From positions 186,001-250,000 of the forward strand of contig NZ_JAACKC010000004.1 of the NCBI RefSeq assembly GCF_009939195.1: a DNA stretch of 64,000 nucleotides, in the 5' to 3' direction. The position numbers and the translations under genes are program-made. This document shows positions 18,549-27,780 of the stretch, piece by piece. The notes below the pieces were generated by a model that was not told the origin of the DNA, searched no databases, and worked only from the letters and a program-made list of their open reading frames with translations. Each line of letters starts with the position of its first letter. The stretch's first letter is position 1. The stretch comes from Acinetobacter kanungonis (GTDB lineage: Bacteria; Pseudomonadota; Gammaproteobacteria; Pseudomonadales; Moraxellaceae).

Positions 18549-19355
18549 ATGGTTGATATCGCAAATACGATTTTAGGTAAAATTGTTGATCGTAAGCATG
18601 AAGAACTGGCAGATCGCCTGAAGCAACGCAGCCTACATGATGTAGAACAATGGGCACAAGCAGCGACACCTGTGCGTGGTTTTGCTCAAGCACTGATGAA
18701 GAAACGTCCAGGCGTGATTGCTGAAATCAAAAAAGCATCACCTTCAAAAGGGATTATTCGTGAAAACTTTAATCCTGCTGAAATTGCAGCTCAATATGAG
18801 CAAGCAGGTGCAGCTTGCTTGTCAGTTTTAACGGATGTCGATTTTTTCCAAGGTGCAGATGAGAATATTCAAATTGCACGTACGCATTGTGCTTTGCCTG
18901 CATTGCGTAAGGACTTCCTTGTCGATCCTTACAATGTCATTGAAGCACGTGCCTTGAATGCCGACTGTATTTTACTGATTGTGGCATGCTTGTCTGATCA
19001 ACAACTCGAAGAAATGTCAAAAACTGCATTCGAGCAGAATTTGGATGTATTGGTTGAAGTGCATGATGAAGAAGAACTTGAGCGTGCGCTGCAATTGTCT
19101 GATCGCTGCTTATTGGGTGTAAACAACCGCAATCTTAAAACATTTGATGTGGACTTAAACACCTCGATTCGTTTAAAGCAATTGCTGGATCCTTCTCGTT
19201 TGCTGATTACCGAAAGTGGCATAGCGACTCCAGAAGATGTGCGTATGATGCAAGAGCATGATATCCACAGCTTCCTTGTCGGTGAAAGTTTCATGAAGCA
19301 ACCCCGCCCTGATCATGCCTTCACTGCATTATTTGGTCAGCCTGTAGAAGTTTAA
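18549..19355 (+). CDS. trpC: Indole-3-glycerol phosphate synthase
   Basis: A 268-residue monofunctional TIM-barrel enzyme, not fused to TrpF. Signatures: VIAEIKKASPSKGIIRENFNPAEIAAQYE near residue 57 with the catalytic Lys and Glu, LRKDFLVDPYNVIEARA, LLGVNNRNLKTFDVDL and ITESGIATPEDV. It closes the ring to form indole-3-glycerol phosphate, the fourth step of tryptophan synthesis. A GGAAAGG ribosome site lies upstream. It is the last gene of the trpGDC operon, followed by a long hairpin. Confidence 0.96.
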   Translation: MVDIANTILGKIVDRKHEELADRLKQRSLHDVEQWAQAATPVRGFAQALMKKRPGVIAEIKKASPSKGIIRENFNPAEIAAQYEQAGAACLSVLTDVDFFQGADENIQIARTHCALPALRKDFLVDPYNVIEARALNADCILLIVACLSDQQLEEMSKTAFEQNLDVLVEVHDEEELERALQLSDRCLLGVNNRNLKTFDVDLNTSIRLKQLLDPSRLLITESGIATPEDVRMMQEHDIHSFLVGESFMKQPRPDHAFTALFGQPVEV

Positions 19356-19365
19356 GCCTTTACAG

Positions 19366-19391
19366 CATCAGGGCAAACTTTTGCCCTGATG
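19366..19391 (+). terminator. Terminator-like hairpin after trpC
   Basis: Stem CATCAGGGCAAA / TTTGCCCTGATG with almost no loop, 10 bases after the trpC stop. The following T-content is only moderate. Confidence 0.65.
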
Positions 19392-19416
19392 ATTGCTCTT
19401 GTTCAAAATGAGAAGC

Positions 19417-19658
19417 TCATGACTTTTCAGGAACATGAACAATCAACATTAACAGTCGTCTGACCAGTGGAATGAAAATTAAAATAAGTGGATAAGCCAC
19501 CAACCAAGACATTGCCCAAGTTGCCAACCACTTTTCGACAAAACCTTGCATTAACCCTCTATTTATAAAAAGATAAAACAGGACAGTGAGCCACTCATCA
19601 GCCCTGATAAAAATAAAGGCATCAGCCAAGACATATGTTTCACGTGAATTTTTAACAT
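19417..19658 (-). pseudogene. DUF2798 small membrane protein, frameshifted
   Basis: Two overlapping frames together spell a normal DUF2798 protein of about 80 residues. The first frame starts at 19658 and reads MLKIHVKHMSWLMPLFLSGL, then MSGSLSCFIFL, then stop. The second frame continues INRGLMQGFVEKWLATWAMS, then WLVAYPLILIFIPLVRRL, to the stop at 19417. The break falls in a short T-run; adding one T restores one frame. The family consists of two-helix membrane proteins of unknown function. The ORF that remains in the second frame begins out of frame and is unlikely to be the true start. It is either a recent pseudogene or a homopolymer sequencing error. Confidence 0.7.
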
Positions 19659-20217
19659 AAAATTCAAAAACCTTTTACATAAGAACAATCAAACTGAGAT
19701 TCGGAGAACGGACTTTGGAATGCACTTAAAGATTTTCTAAGCACTTGAATAAACTTAATTAACTGCTGTAAAAATACTTTCAATAAAGGAATCACTTGAT
19801 TTTCAAGCAACACCTCTCCCATCAGCTTTAAATGCATACAGAGAATGCAAATCTTCATGCATCAACTGTATCGGAAAGACTTAATAAGATATATCTTAAT
19901 ATATCTTTTATATTTTTTCATCTCTTGATTTTCCTAGGTGAATGATTCTGTCTTTTGCAATACAATTTCTTCTAAGAAATATCGATAAATCAGCCGCTAA
20001 TTTTTTATCAGACAATCAAAATAATTTCGCCAGTAGCACATCTTTAGATAAATTTTTCAGCTTGAGTGAACCCAAGTCCATTCACACGCACTTTGGATTC
20101 TAAATACCTCTGATTGTTTTAGATCTATCAACCCCTTAAATGCAATACAGTTCAAATTACGGGAAAATCCGACTATAATTGCTGCTTAAACCTTATCTTG
20201 CAGTTATTTCGGACATT
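19659..20217. other. AT-rich intergenic region with one palindrome and a promoter
   Basis: No gene is supported here. A 64-codon frame at 19664-19858 (-) has no ribosome site and no recognisable content. A perfect 14-bp palindrome, TAAGATATATCTTA, lies at 19885-19898, with a further ATATATCTT copy next to it. The right end holds the promoter of the Smr gene. Confidence 0.5.
20151..20179 (+). promoter_or_regulatory. Sigma-70 promoter of the Smr gene
   Basis: A consensus -10 TATAAT at 20174-20179 is preceded, with a 17-base spacer, by TTCAAA as a -35-like element, about 40 bases before the start codon. Confidence 0.55.
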
Positions 20218-20904
20218 ATGAGCAAACATGATTCATCGCTTTCTAAAGATCAGTACAACTTACTGAAAGCCTTTAAAAAGCAAATCAATCATCCCCAATC
20301 AACTTCGGTTGCACAGCAGGCTGAATCTCAAAAGCAGACTGCAGCAGCTGAACCCGATGATGCCGAACTCTTTCTAAAATCCATGCAAGGCGTGCAAAAA
20401 ATGGATGCAGGCAATGCTGCGCCTATAGCTAAAACTCCGAAAAAGAAATTGGATGCGCAAGTGCTGGCAAAGCGTGCAGCCGCGGTAGGTCCAACTGAAT
20501 CGGAAATGACTGAACTTTCAGATACGCAAGCGATGCTCAACCCTGTGGCGAGCCAAGCCAACCTGAGTTATCGCATTGCAACGCTACAACATAAGGTATT
20601 TGAAGATTTAAAAGCAGGAAAATTACGCTGGTTTGAAGCCGTGGATTTACATGGCTGTACCATCGAACAAGCTCGCGCTGCAGTCCTGCAAATTATTCAA
20701 ATAGCAAAAGATGAAAATCAAAATGTGATTAAAATAGTGCATGGCAAAGGACCTGAAGCCATTTTAAAAACCTATGTGAATGGCTGGTTACGTCAGCATC
20801 GTGACGTACTTGCCTTCGTGAGTGCACCTGATAATCAGGGTGGTACGGGTGCGGTTTTAGTCCTCCTAAAACGTTCAGAGAAAAATCCGAAGTACAATCA
20901 ATAA
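20218..20904 (+). CDS. Smr domain protein (putative DNA/RNA endonuclease)
   Basis: A 228-residue protein with a disordered, Lys/Ala/Pro-rich N-terminal half (about residues 1-125) and a C-terminal Smr domain. The domain shows the motifs VDLHG (about 143-146) and HGKG (about 175-178), then TGAVLVLL at the end. Smr domains in bacteria nick DNA or cleave RNA and are found alone or at the end of MutS2; E. coli SmrB cuts mRNA at collided ribosomes. Which job this one does is not readable. The frame opens 13 codons earlier at a TTG inside the -10 box, so the ATG at 20218 is used. The ribosome site is weak. Confidence 0.88.
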   Translation: MSKHDSSLSKDQYNLLKAFKKQINHPQSTSVAQQAESQKQTAAAEPDDAELFLKSMQGVQKMDAGNAAPIAKTPKKKLDAQVLAKRAAAVGPTESEMTELSDTQAMLNPVASQANLSYRIATLQHKVFEDLKAGKLRWFEAVDLHGCTIEQARAAVLQIIQIAKDENQNVIKIVHGKGPEAILKTYVNGWLRQHRDVLAFVSAPDNQGGTGAVLVLLKRSEKNPKYNQ

Positions 20905-20923
20905 TCGGATTTTGATATTAAAC

Positions 20924-20957
20924 ACGGCATTGTTACTGTTTTCTGGTACAATGCCGT
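20924..20957 (+). terminator. 10-bp perfect inverted repeat before folE
   Basis: Arms ACGGCATTGT / ACAATGCCGT with a 14-base loop, 19 bases after the Smr gene stop and 35 before folE. No T-run follows, so it could equally be a regulatory site or hairpin in the folE leader. Confidence 0.45.
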
Positions 20958-20991
20958 CCTTGTTCAATATAAGAGTAAGTGAAAACGTCTA

Positions 20992-21546
20992 ATGTCTATG
21001 CAGCAATCCTACGCAAATATTTTAACTGCCGTTGGTGAAGACCTAAATCGTCCAGGTTTGGTTGATACACCTGTGCGTGCTGCTAAAGCGTTTTCGTATT
21101 TAACGTCTGGTTATAGTAAGACGTTAGAAGAAGTTACCAATAAAGCGGTGTTCCCTTCGGACAACCGTGAAATGGTCTTGGTGAAAAATATTGAATTTTA
21201 TTCGCTTTGCGAACACCATCTCCTTCCATTCTATGGTCGCGTACATATTGCCTATTTACCTGAAGGTCATGTGCTTGGCTTATCGAAATTTGCCCGTATT
21301 ACTGAAATGTTCGCACGTCGTTTGCAAATTCAAGAAAACTTGACTCAGCAAATTGCCGAAGCAGTTGCCGAAGTTACGCAAGCCCGCGGTGTTGCCGTGG
21401 TGATTGATTCTGCGCATATGTGCATGATGATGCGCGGTGTCGGCAAACAAGAATCGACGACACGTACTGTTTCCTTTGTCGGTGAGTTCAAAACTGATAA
21501 AGAATCACGTCGTGAATTCCTCAGTGCTGTGCCAGAAAGTTATTAA
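20992..21546 (+). CDS. folE: GTP cyclohydrolase I
   Basis: A 184-residue enzyme with the zinc and catalytic residues in [22 protein letters not shown] (Cys and two His) and the second zinc Cys in [13 protein letters not shown]. It opens GTP to dihydroneopterin triphosphate, the first step of folate synthesis. It is a type IA enzyme, so zinc-dependent. It stands alone, closed by a strong bidirectional terminator, facing the arsenic genes. Confidence 0.95.
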   Translation: MSMQQSYANILTAVGEDLNRPGLVDTPVRAAKAFSYLTSGYSKTLEEVTNKAVFPSDNREMVLVKNIEFYSLCEHHLLPFYGRVHIAYLPEGHVLGLSKFARITEMFARRLQIQENLTQQIAEAVAEVTQARGVAVVIDSAHMCMMMRGVGKQESTTRTVSFVGEFKTDKESRREFLSAVPESY

Positions 21547-21565
21547 TTCACTCAAAAGAATTGCA

Positions 21566-21599
21566 AAAATAAACCCCGAATCTTTCGGGGTTTATTTTT
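21566..21599. terminator. Bidirectional terminator between folE and arsH
   Basis: Stem AAAAATAAACCCCGAA / TTCGGGGTTTATTTTT, with A and T runs on both sides, between converging genes. Confidence 0.88.
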
Positions 21600-21602
21600 A
21601 TC

Positions 21603-22307
21603 TTATAGCGAACGCTGATTCACGCGCTTCGACAACTGCTCTGCGGTTTCAACACGTTCAGAATAACGATCGGTCAGATAGGTGGATTGTCCACGGGTCA
21701 TTAACGTAAATTTATACAATTCTTCCATCACATCTACAATGCGCGTGTAGAAAGAGGAAGCTTTCATTGAGCCATCTTCTTCAAATTCCAAGAATGCTTT
21801 CGGAATGGAAGACTGGTTTGGAATGGTGATCATGCGCATCCAACGTCCTAGAATGCGCATTTGATTGACTGCATTAAACGATTGCGAACCGCCACAGACT
21901 TGCATCAAGGCCAGTGTTTTACCTTGTGTGGCACGAATGGCACCTGCAGCGAGTGGAATCCAGTCAATCTGTGCTTTAAAAATCGAACTCATGGAACCAT
22001 GACGTTCAGGTGAACACCAAACCATGCCTTCTGACCAAGCCAACAGCTCATGCAACTCTTTGACTTTTACATGCTCTAGATCCGCATCTTCTGGCAAAGG
22101 TAAACCTTTAGGGTGGAAGATTCTGACTTCAGCACCAAAGTATTCCAGAATTCGACCCGCTTCTTGCACTGCCAAACGGCTATACGAACGCTCACGGTTT
22201 GAACCATACAACAGTAAGATGCGTGGTGGATGCTCAACGGTTTTTGCTTGTACCTGTTCTAGGGTTGGCTTTGGTAATAACGCTAAATCAATATTGGCTA
22301 AACTCAT
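21603..22307 (-). CDS. arsH: Organoarsenical NADPH-dependent flavin oxidase ArsH
   Basis: A 234-residue FMN reductase-fold protein with the ArsH signatures: [26 protein letters not shown] (phosphate loop), [23 protein letters not shown] and [24 protein letters not shown]. ArsH oxidises trivalent methylated or aromatic arsenicals to the less toxic pentavalent forms using NADPH and FMN. It overlaps the end of the acr3 gene by 4 bases, so it is translationally coupled as the last gene of arsR-acr3-arsH. Confidence 0.94.
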   Translation of the reverse strand: MSLANIDLALLPKPTLEQVQAKTVEHPPRILLLYGSNRERSYSRLAVQEAGRILEYFGAEVRIFHPKGLPLPEDADLEHVKVKELHELLAWSEGMVWCSPERHGSMSSIFKAQIDWIPLAAGAIRATQGKTLALMQVCGGSQSFNAVNQMRILGRWMRMITIPNQSSIPKAFLEFEEDGSMKASSFYTRIVDVMEELYKFTLMTRGQSTYLTDRYSERVETAEQLSKRVNQRSL

Positions 22308-23353
22308 CCCAACACCTCTGTTTTAAAATATTTTTTTCGCAACCACAGCGACACACTGACTAATGCAATCAGCACAGGCACTTCCACCAATGGACCAATC
22401 ACCGTGGTAAATGCCACTGGCGATGCCAATCCAAAAGTTGCAATCGCAACAGCCAATGCCAATTCAAAGTTATTACCCGCAGCCGTAAATGAAATCGCAG
22501 TGGTACGTGCGTAGTTGTTGCCCATCCATTTGCTCATAAAGAAGCTAATAAAGAACATCACCACGAAATAAATGGTCAATGGAATCGCAATACGCAGTAC
22601 ATCCATCGGTAAGCTGACCACTTCACCACCCTTGAGGCTAAACATCGCCACAATCGTGAACAGCAATGCCATTAAACTCAGCGGTCCAATTTTTGGCAGG
22701 AAGTGGCTTTGATACCATGCCAAGCCTTTTTGTTTGACTAAAATCAGACGGGTTAAAAAGCCCAATAAAAATGGAATGCCCAAATAGATCAGCACCGCTT
22801 GGGTAATCATCCAGAAACTGACCTGAATGACTTGCGCCTCAACACCAAAATACGGTGGCAGGAAGCTCAAGAACAGCCATGCATAACTGCTGAAGAATAA
22901 AATCTGGAAAATACTATTGAATGCGACTAATGCTGCAACATATTGATTATCCCCACAGGCCAGATCATTCCAGACCAAAACCATGGCAATGCAACGTGCC
23001 AGACCAATTAAGATCAGTCCAGTCATGTATTCAGGATAAGACTGTAAAAACACGATCGCCAAGACAAACATCAGACATGGTGCAATCAACCAGTTTTGTA
23101 CCAGTGACAGTGTCAAGGTGCATTTATCTTTAAAGACTTCAGGTAAGGCAGCATAGTCCACTTTTGCCAACGGTGGATACATCATCACAATCAAACCAAT
23201 CGCAATCGGAATATTGACACTGCCGACATGCATTTGATTTAAAGCAACTGAAGCTTGAGGAAAAAATACCCCGATTGCCACCCCAAGTGCCATGGCAATA
23301 AAAATCCACAAGGTCAAATTGCGGTCTAAAAAAGAAAGTCTGGACGTCGACAT
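22304..23353 (-). CDS. acr3: Arsenite efflux transporter, ACR3 family
   Basis: A 349-residue inner-membrane protein with about ten helices. It is the ACR3 type rather than E. coli Ars[27 protein letters not shown] contains the conserved transport Cys (in ARCIAMV), and [20 protein letters not shown] has the conserved Glu. It pumps arsenite out using the proton gradient. The frame opens at a TTG four codons earlier; the ATG at 23353 gives the usual short cytoplasmic start. It lies between arsR and arsH on the same strand. Confidence 0.93.
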   Translation of the reverse strand: MSTSRLSFLDRNLTLWIFIAMALGVAIGVFFPQASVALNQMHVGSVNIPIAIGLIVMMYPPLAKVDYAALPEVFKDKCTLTLSLVQNWLIAPCLMFVLAIVFLQSYPEYMTGLILIGLARCIAMVLVWNDLACGDNQYVAALVAFNSIFQILFFSSYAWLFLSFLPPYFGVEAQVIQVSFWMITQAVLIYLGIPFLLGFLTRLILVKQKGLAWYQSHFLPKIGPLSLMALLFTIVAMFSLKGGEVVSLPMDVLRIAIPLTIYFVVMFFISFFMSKWMGNNYARTTAISFTAAGNNFELALAVAIATFGLASPVAFTTVIGPLVEVPVLIALVSVSLWLRKKYFKTEVLG

Positions 23354-23513
23354 GTGTATTCTCAATCTGGGAGATTTTAATGATGGTGTTATTAAATTCG
23401 AGCTGATAAGGCTCGAATGGCTTATACCTTTTCAGACTGTTCTCAGGAAAATAGGCAATCAGGTCGCCAAATCTTGACCAATCATCAAAGTCTAAATCAT
23501 TAATTTGAGATGC

Positions 23514-23837
23514 TTATTCACAATGAACACTGACAGTCGAATTCAAATAAGAATCCTGAGGATTGGCTTCTGCTGTCTTGGCGATAATGGATAACACGTC
23601 ATTTGCCCATTCTGGTAAGTCTGGATTCACTCGGTAATACACCCACTGCCCTTGACGCTGATCCAATAAAACCGACAAATTTCTTAATAAAGCCAAATGC
23701 CGTGAAATTTTTGGCTGACTCAGTTGTAATAGTTCAGTCAACTCACACACACAGACATTTTCTCTTGCCATTACCCACTTCATAATATCCAAGCGAGTTG
23801 GGTCAGAGAGACATTTGAAGAAATCAGTTTGATCCAT
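23514..23837 (-). CDS. arsR: Arsenic-responsive repressor ArsR
   Basis: A 107-residue winged-helix ArsR/SmtB regulator. The start used is the ATG at 23837 (MDQTDFFKCLSDPTRLDI); the frame can be read from a TTG at 23864, but that would run into the operator. The arsenite-binding cysteines are in ENVCVCELTELLQLSQ (Cys-x-Cys), and the recognition helix is LSQPKISRHLALL. It should repress both its own operon arsR-acr3-arsH and the divergent arsC until arsenite or antimonite binds. Confidence 0.93.
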   Translation of the reverse strand: MDQTDFFKCLSDPTRLDIMKWVMARENVCVCELTELLQLSQPKISRHLALLRNLSVLLDQRQGQWVYYRVNPDLPEWANDVLSIIAKTAEANPQDSYLNSTVSVHCE

Positions 23838-23864
23838 TTTGCAGCCCAAAATTAATGATTGCAA

Positions 23865-23884
23865 ATATACGGATATCCATATAT
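23865..23884. promoter_or_regulatory. ArsR operator between arsR and arsC
   Basis: A 20-bp imperfect palindrome centred on GGAT/ATCC, with nine of ten pairs matching, in the 88-base gap between divergent arsR and arsC. Position and symmetry fit an ArsR binding site controlling both directions. Confidence 0.6.
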
Positions 23885-23925
23885 AAATGCAACAGAGTTT
23901 ATTTTAACGAAAAAAAGATGTCGAA

Positions 23926-24348
23926 ATGATTAAGATCTATCATAATCCTGCTTGTGGTACGTCCAGAAATACCCTTGGTCTGATAAAAAATACAGGCCAA
24001 GAACCAGAAATTATCGAATATCTCAAAACCCCGCCTACTAAACAGGAATTGATCGATTTAATCAAGCGTTCAGGCCTCTCAGTTCGTGAAGTTTTACGAA
24101 AAAAAGTAGCACCATATGAAGAGTTACAGCTCGAACAGTCTACCCACACTGATGAGCAACTCATTGATTTTATGCTGCAATATCCAATTTTAATCAATCG
24201 TCCTTTCGTTGTAACAGAGCTTGGCGTAAAATTATGCCGTCCTTCAGAAGTTGTTTTAGATCTTCTGTCTGCCCCACAACGTGGTAGTTTTAGCAAAGAA
24301 GATGGTGAATTACTCATCGATGAACAAGGTCAACTGATCAAAAAATAA
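23926..24348 (+). CDS. arsC: Arsenate reductase (glutaredoxin-dependent)
   Basis: A 140-residue ArsC of the E. coli type. The catalytic Cys is residue 10 in HNPACGTSRNTL, and the arsenate-binding arginines lie in LCRPSEVVLDLL and INRPFVV. It reduces arsenate to arsenite with glutathione and glutaredoxin; arsenite then leaves through ACR3. It is divergent from arsR-acr3-arsH and shares their operator. It is followed by a strong terminator. Confidence 0.95.
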   Translation: MIKIYHNPACGTSRNTLGLIKNTGQEPEIIEYLKTPPTKQELIDLIKRSGLSVREVLRKKVAPYEELQLEQSTHTDEQLIDFMLQYPILINRPFVVTELGVKLCRPSEVVLDLLSAPQRGSFSKEDGELLIDEQGQLIKK

Positions 24349-24360
24349 AATAGACAGTAA

Positions 24361-24391
24361 AAAAGAAGGCACTTTAAAAGTGCCTTCTTTT
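24361..24391. terminator. Bidirectional terminator after arsC
   Basis: Stem AAAAGAAGGCACTT / AAGTGCCTTCTTTT with a 3-base loop, between the converging arsC and DUF4105 genes. Confidence 0.88.
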
Positions 24392-24401
24392 ATTTTCTTA
24401 T

Positions 24402-26285
24402 TTAGAAAAACCGCACATAACCAAAACTCAGTTTATTCCAGTCCTGATGATCTTGCACTTGGTATTCCCAACCCACTCTTAATGCATTCTGCGCATTCAA
24501 TGCATATTGCACTTGTGAGTTCAATCGTACTTGCCATTGATGTGAATCTTCCCAGTAAGGCAATTCAACTTGCACAATCGAGTTGATCCGATCGGTCCAA
24601 ATATTCTGACAACCCACGGTTGGTCCCATTCCTATACGCCAGCCTTTATCTAAAGATTTTCCACCTTGCAGATAAGTTTGCATTTGGGCATAGCACAAAT
24701 TCTCTCGTTTAGCATCGGCATAGCTATAGCCCATTTGGGTTTTTAGGCTCACTACACCATGTTGATCCTGCTCGCTAAACTTACCTGATGAGGTCAGTGC
24801 TTCTTGCTGCCAGCCAAAATTAAATCCCCACGTGAGCGGTGTTTTAAATGCCGTAATCGGGTTATAAGAGTTCACGGTAAGAAAGTCAAAATGCTCCAGT
24901 TTCAACTCATCCTGACGGTATTGAATCGAGCCATCCCAGAATAAGAGTTGCGTGCCCACACGATAGCCGCCTTGCGGATCAATCAAATCGTGATAAGCCT
25001 GTCGATGTCCCAGTTCAATAAATTCATCGCCCTGCACAGTACCCGCTTTGAACGAGAAATTACGTGCATCATGTGATTGAGTCGGATCTATCCGTGGTCG
25101 CTCAGGTGCTTGGCGCTGTTTATCTAGATCAATCTCACTACGTAAGGTCAATAATTCACGTAAGTTAGGTTGTGCAAAAGCCACCTCGACTTTTCGCGCC
25201 ACAAATTGGAGATATAAATCGTCATAGGCCATTTCTAAAATTTTGGCACGATCCACTGCTGAATAAGGTGCCAAAATGTCCACGCGTTGCTTTTGCTCTG
25301 CAAAGGCCACCTGATGTGCAGTTTGTGCAAGGCTCTGTCCATGCTGTCGCGCTTGCGCCAATAATTGCGTTTCTAATGCTGGACGATAAACCGTATCACT
25401 GACTATGCCTTGTTGATCTATGGCTTTAATGGTCTGCATCGGAATTGCAGCCACTTTAAACTGCTGTTTAAGGTTGAGTTCTGGTCGAACCAAATCAATC
25501 AAGCCCAATAAACGGTAAGCACAATTGTCACTGACGAAATAATACGGGAAACTCACATGCTGCATTTCCCAAATATGTTGCACCAAAAAACGAGTTTCTT
25601 CAGGGCTTAAATTGAGTTCATATTCCCATAAATCACGGCTTTCCAAATCCCCATATTCTTTTACCTTGCGGTAATAGGGCATTAAGGAATACTCACCTGG
25701 ATACTGTCCCGTTAAGCCTTTCCAAGCAAAAGACCAGCCATCTGCACCCGCCACAGTCGCTGCATAATTTACAGCATAAGATACAAGGTTTAACTGCTTT
25801 TGGTCTTTGGGATCAAGGCGCAGCAAAGTATGTCCAAACATCGAACTTGGATTGCCCATAAAGTCCGTGGCATAAATCAGCGTGGCTTTATAGGGTTTAA
25901 TTTCCCCAATCCACTTGTCCAGTTCAGGGCATTCAACCTGAGGCAACGCTGTTGCAGGAATATTCAACTGCTGCATCAACCATTGGCTACGGGCGGGAAA
26001 GCGGCAACGTACCGATTGATTTGGCGCTGCTGTTAAGAATAAGGCGTCAATATTGGCATTGAGTTCATTTTGTAAATGCTTGGCACCATCAGGACTGACA
26101 AAATAACCTGCATAGCTGACCTCACTCTGCCCTTTCGCATCAGCATACATTAAGCGTTGCCATGTGGTGCTTTGTGCCAGTTGTTTCTGTGTCGCCATTT
26201 GCACATAAGGAATGGAAGATGAAGGTTCAATGGCATAGACCATGCCTGAACTCAATAAAGCGGTAAATAATGCAATCTTTTTCAT
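24402..26285 (-). CDS. DUF4105 (Lnb-like N-terminal domain) envelope protein
   Basis: A 627-residue protein with an N-terminal signal peptide (cleavage after VYA, about residue 18). The DUF4105 domain occupies about residues 110-290: LIYATDFMGNPSSMFGHTLLRLD and YYFVSDNCAYRLLGLIDLVRP carry the His and Cys conserved in this family, which resembles NlpC/P60-like or lipoprotein-modifying enzymes. The C-terminal about 200 residues have an alternating, aromatic-ending pattern (final FGYVRFF) like an outer-membrane beta-barrel. Function is not established. It is paired with a DUF3015 gene upstream, a frequent partnership. Confidence 0.82.
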   Translation of the reverse strand: MKKIALFTALLSSGMVYAIEPSSSIPYVQMATQKQLAQSTTWQRLMYADAKGQSEVSYAGYFVSPDGAKHLQNELNANIDALFLTAAPNQSVRCRFPARSQWLMQQLNIPATALPQVECPELDKWIGEIKPYKATLIYATDFMGNPSSMFGHTLLRLDPKDQKQLNLVSYAVNYAATVAGADGWSFAWKGLTGQYPGEYSLMPYYRKVKEYGDLESRDLWEYELNLSPEETRFLVQHIWEMQHVSFPYYFVSDNCAYRLLGLIDLVRPELNLKQQFKVAAIPMQTIKAIDQQGIVSDTVYRPALETQLLAQARQHGQSLAQTAHQVAFAEQKQRVDILAPYSAVDRAKILEMAYDDLYLQFVARKVEVAFAQPNLRELLTLRSEIDLDKQRQAPERPRIDPTQSHDARNFSFKAGTVQGDEFIELGHRQAYHDLIDPQGGYRVGTQLLFWDGSIQYRQDELKLEHFDFLTVNSYNPITAFKTPLTWGFNFGWQQEALTSSGKFSEQDQHGVVSLKTQMGYSYADAKRENLCYAQMQTYLQGGKSLDKGWRIGMGPTVGCQNIWTDRINSIVQVELPYWEDSHQWQVRLNSQVQYALNAQNALRVGWEYQVQDHQDWNKLSFGYVRFF

Positions 26286-26308
26286 TCAAATATAATTTTT
26301 AGATATAA

Positions 26309-26335
26309 AAAACCCTGTCTTGTTGACAGGGTTTT
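26309..26335 (-). terminator. Terminator between the DUF3015 and DUF4105 genes
   Basis: Stem AAAACCCTGTC / GACAGGGTTTT followed on the - strand by a run of T. It lies inside the 61-base gap of the gene pair, so it probably reduces transcription into the second gene. Confidence 0.75.
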
Positions 26336-26346
26336 ATAAGAATCAA

Positions 26347-26817
26347 TTAGACGTAAGCTTTGAGAACTTCATCTTTAGCCATGACAGACTGTAACGATGT
26401 CAAAACTTTGTAGGAATCTTTATTCTCTGTAGAGTAAATTTCAGCAAAGTTTTGCTTAGATACTGCGAAGAAACGAGCTTTATCTTCTGCTTTGATATTC
26501 ATTAACTCAGCCAATACATTCAAGCTTTCGCCTTGACCTACCGCCATATCACGTGCAAGTGATTCTGCATTTTCATTGGTGAATGTGACAACTTGCGCAG
26601 TGACTGTACCAGAACCACTACAACCTAAAGTACCGAACGTAATCCCGAATAATTGGTTAGCAAATAGACCGTTTGTTGTTGCAGCAAGTAATTTTGCCAC
26701 TTTACCTGATTGACCAGCCCAAATCTCAGAACCAATACCACAACCTGCATCGTTATCTGCAAATGCTGCTGTAGAACCTATCGCCAATACTGCTGCTAAC
26801 GCTACTTTTTTTAACAT
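26347..26817 (-). CDS. DUF3015 family secreted protein
   Basis: A 156-residue exported protein with a signal peptide ending AAFA (about residue 20) and the DUF3015 pattern: CGIGSEIWAGQSGKVAKLLAATTNG followed by FGITFGTLGCSGSG, with two conserved Cys likely forming a disulfide. The family is periplasmic or surface-located and of unknown function. It precedes the DUF4105 gene. A hairpin with T-run between them suggests that the first gene is expressed more strongly. Confidence 0.85.
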   Translation of the reverse strand: MLKKVALAAVLAIGSTAAFADNDAGCGIGSEIWAGQSGKVAKLLAATTNGLFANQLFGITFGTLGCSGSGTVTAQVVTFTNENAESLARDMAVGQGESLNVLAELMNIKAEDKARFFAVSKQNFAEIYSTENKDSYKVLTSLQSVMAKDEVLKAYV

Positions 26818-26959
26818 TGCACTTCTCCAGAATTTTTCTCTGAGTGTTCTAATTATTTACATGTAATGATGGATTACACAAACTTAGATTATCCGTATAT
26901 CTCTAATAACGCAAAACAATTTATACTAAAGTTATAAAATTCGTTTTAAGCAACTGAAA

Positions 26960-27763
26960 TCAATCATTATTTAGCTTCCAACAGCCTTGTAAATCCCGTG
27001 TTCCAAGTATTTTCAACACCAGAACTAAACTGAGCAATAACAACAAGTACCATGAACCGAGCTTGCCCCATCCGACCATGTGCCAAGCATCTACTTGACT
27101 GGGATACAGCCAGATTTTATAAAAAGTACTGACATTCTCAGCAATCCAGATAATAAAAGCCAATAGCCATAAAATCGGTAACATTGGCAGTTGTATGCTG
27201 TGATGCTGCAACTCAAAACGAATTTTGGTTTTCCAGAACATCAGCACACTCCAGCCAAACAATACATAGCGAATATCTGGAATAAAGAACTTGCTCATGA
27301 AGTTGATATAGGACAATACCGCCAAAATCAGCATGTGGCTAAATTTGGGTAGAGCCTCAAATGACACATTATACAGGCGTAAGGAACGTGCAAAAAAACT
27401 GCCTACAGCAGAGTACATAAAGCCAGCAAATAAAGGCACGGTCCACAATTTAAAGATTGCTGGTTGAGGATATTGCCAAGAGGCTATCGCAGGATGAGTC
27501 AGGAAAATTTCCATCCCCATTGCCATGATATGGAACAGTGCAATGACTCTGGCTTCAGCCCATGACTCTAATTTTAAATACAATAAACAACATTGAATAA
27601 TCAGCGCATAAAACAATAAATAGTCATAGCGATAAAAACCAAAATGCTGTTCATAGCCTAAAGGGGCTGTCACCACAAAAGCGATGAGCAATAAAATTCC
27701 AAATAAGGCAGCCGAAGCTGCCTTAGAGGAAAATTCAAAACAAGATTGAGCGATGCGTAACAC
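26960..27763 (-). CDS. DUF817 family integral membrane protein
   Basis: A 267-residue protein with about eight membrane helices. The pattern of DUF817 is visible: LTHPAIASWQYPQP, WTVPLFAGFMYSAVGSFFARSLRLY and IWIAENVSTFYKIWLYPSQ. The role of the family is unknown. The start is a GTG at 27763, with GAG about 8 bases upstream. It begins 17 bases after the hemE stop and is likely in one transcript with hemE. Confidence 0.85.
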   Translation of the reverse strand: MLRIAQSCFEFSSKAASAALFGILLLIAFVVTAPLGYEQHFGFYRYDYLLFYALIIQCCLLYLKLESWAEARVIALFHIMAMGMEIFLTHPAIASWQYPQPAIFKLWTVPLFAGFMYSAVGSFFARSLRLYNVSFEALPKFSHMLILAVLSYINFMSKFFIPDIRYVLFGWSVLMFWKTKIRFELQHHSIQLPMLPILWLLAFIIWIAENVSTFYKIWLYPSQVDAWHMVGWGKLGSWYLLLLLSLVLVLKILGTRDLQGCWKLNND

Positions 27764-27780
27764 GATACAACTCAGCCCTG

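Noticed and set aside
19664..19858. 64-codon ORF upstream of the DUF2798 remnant
   Set aside because: No ribosome site and no protein-like pattern that could be matched; start context is poor.
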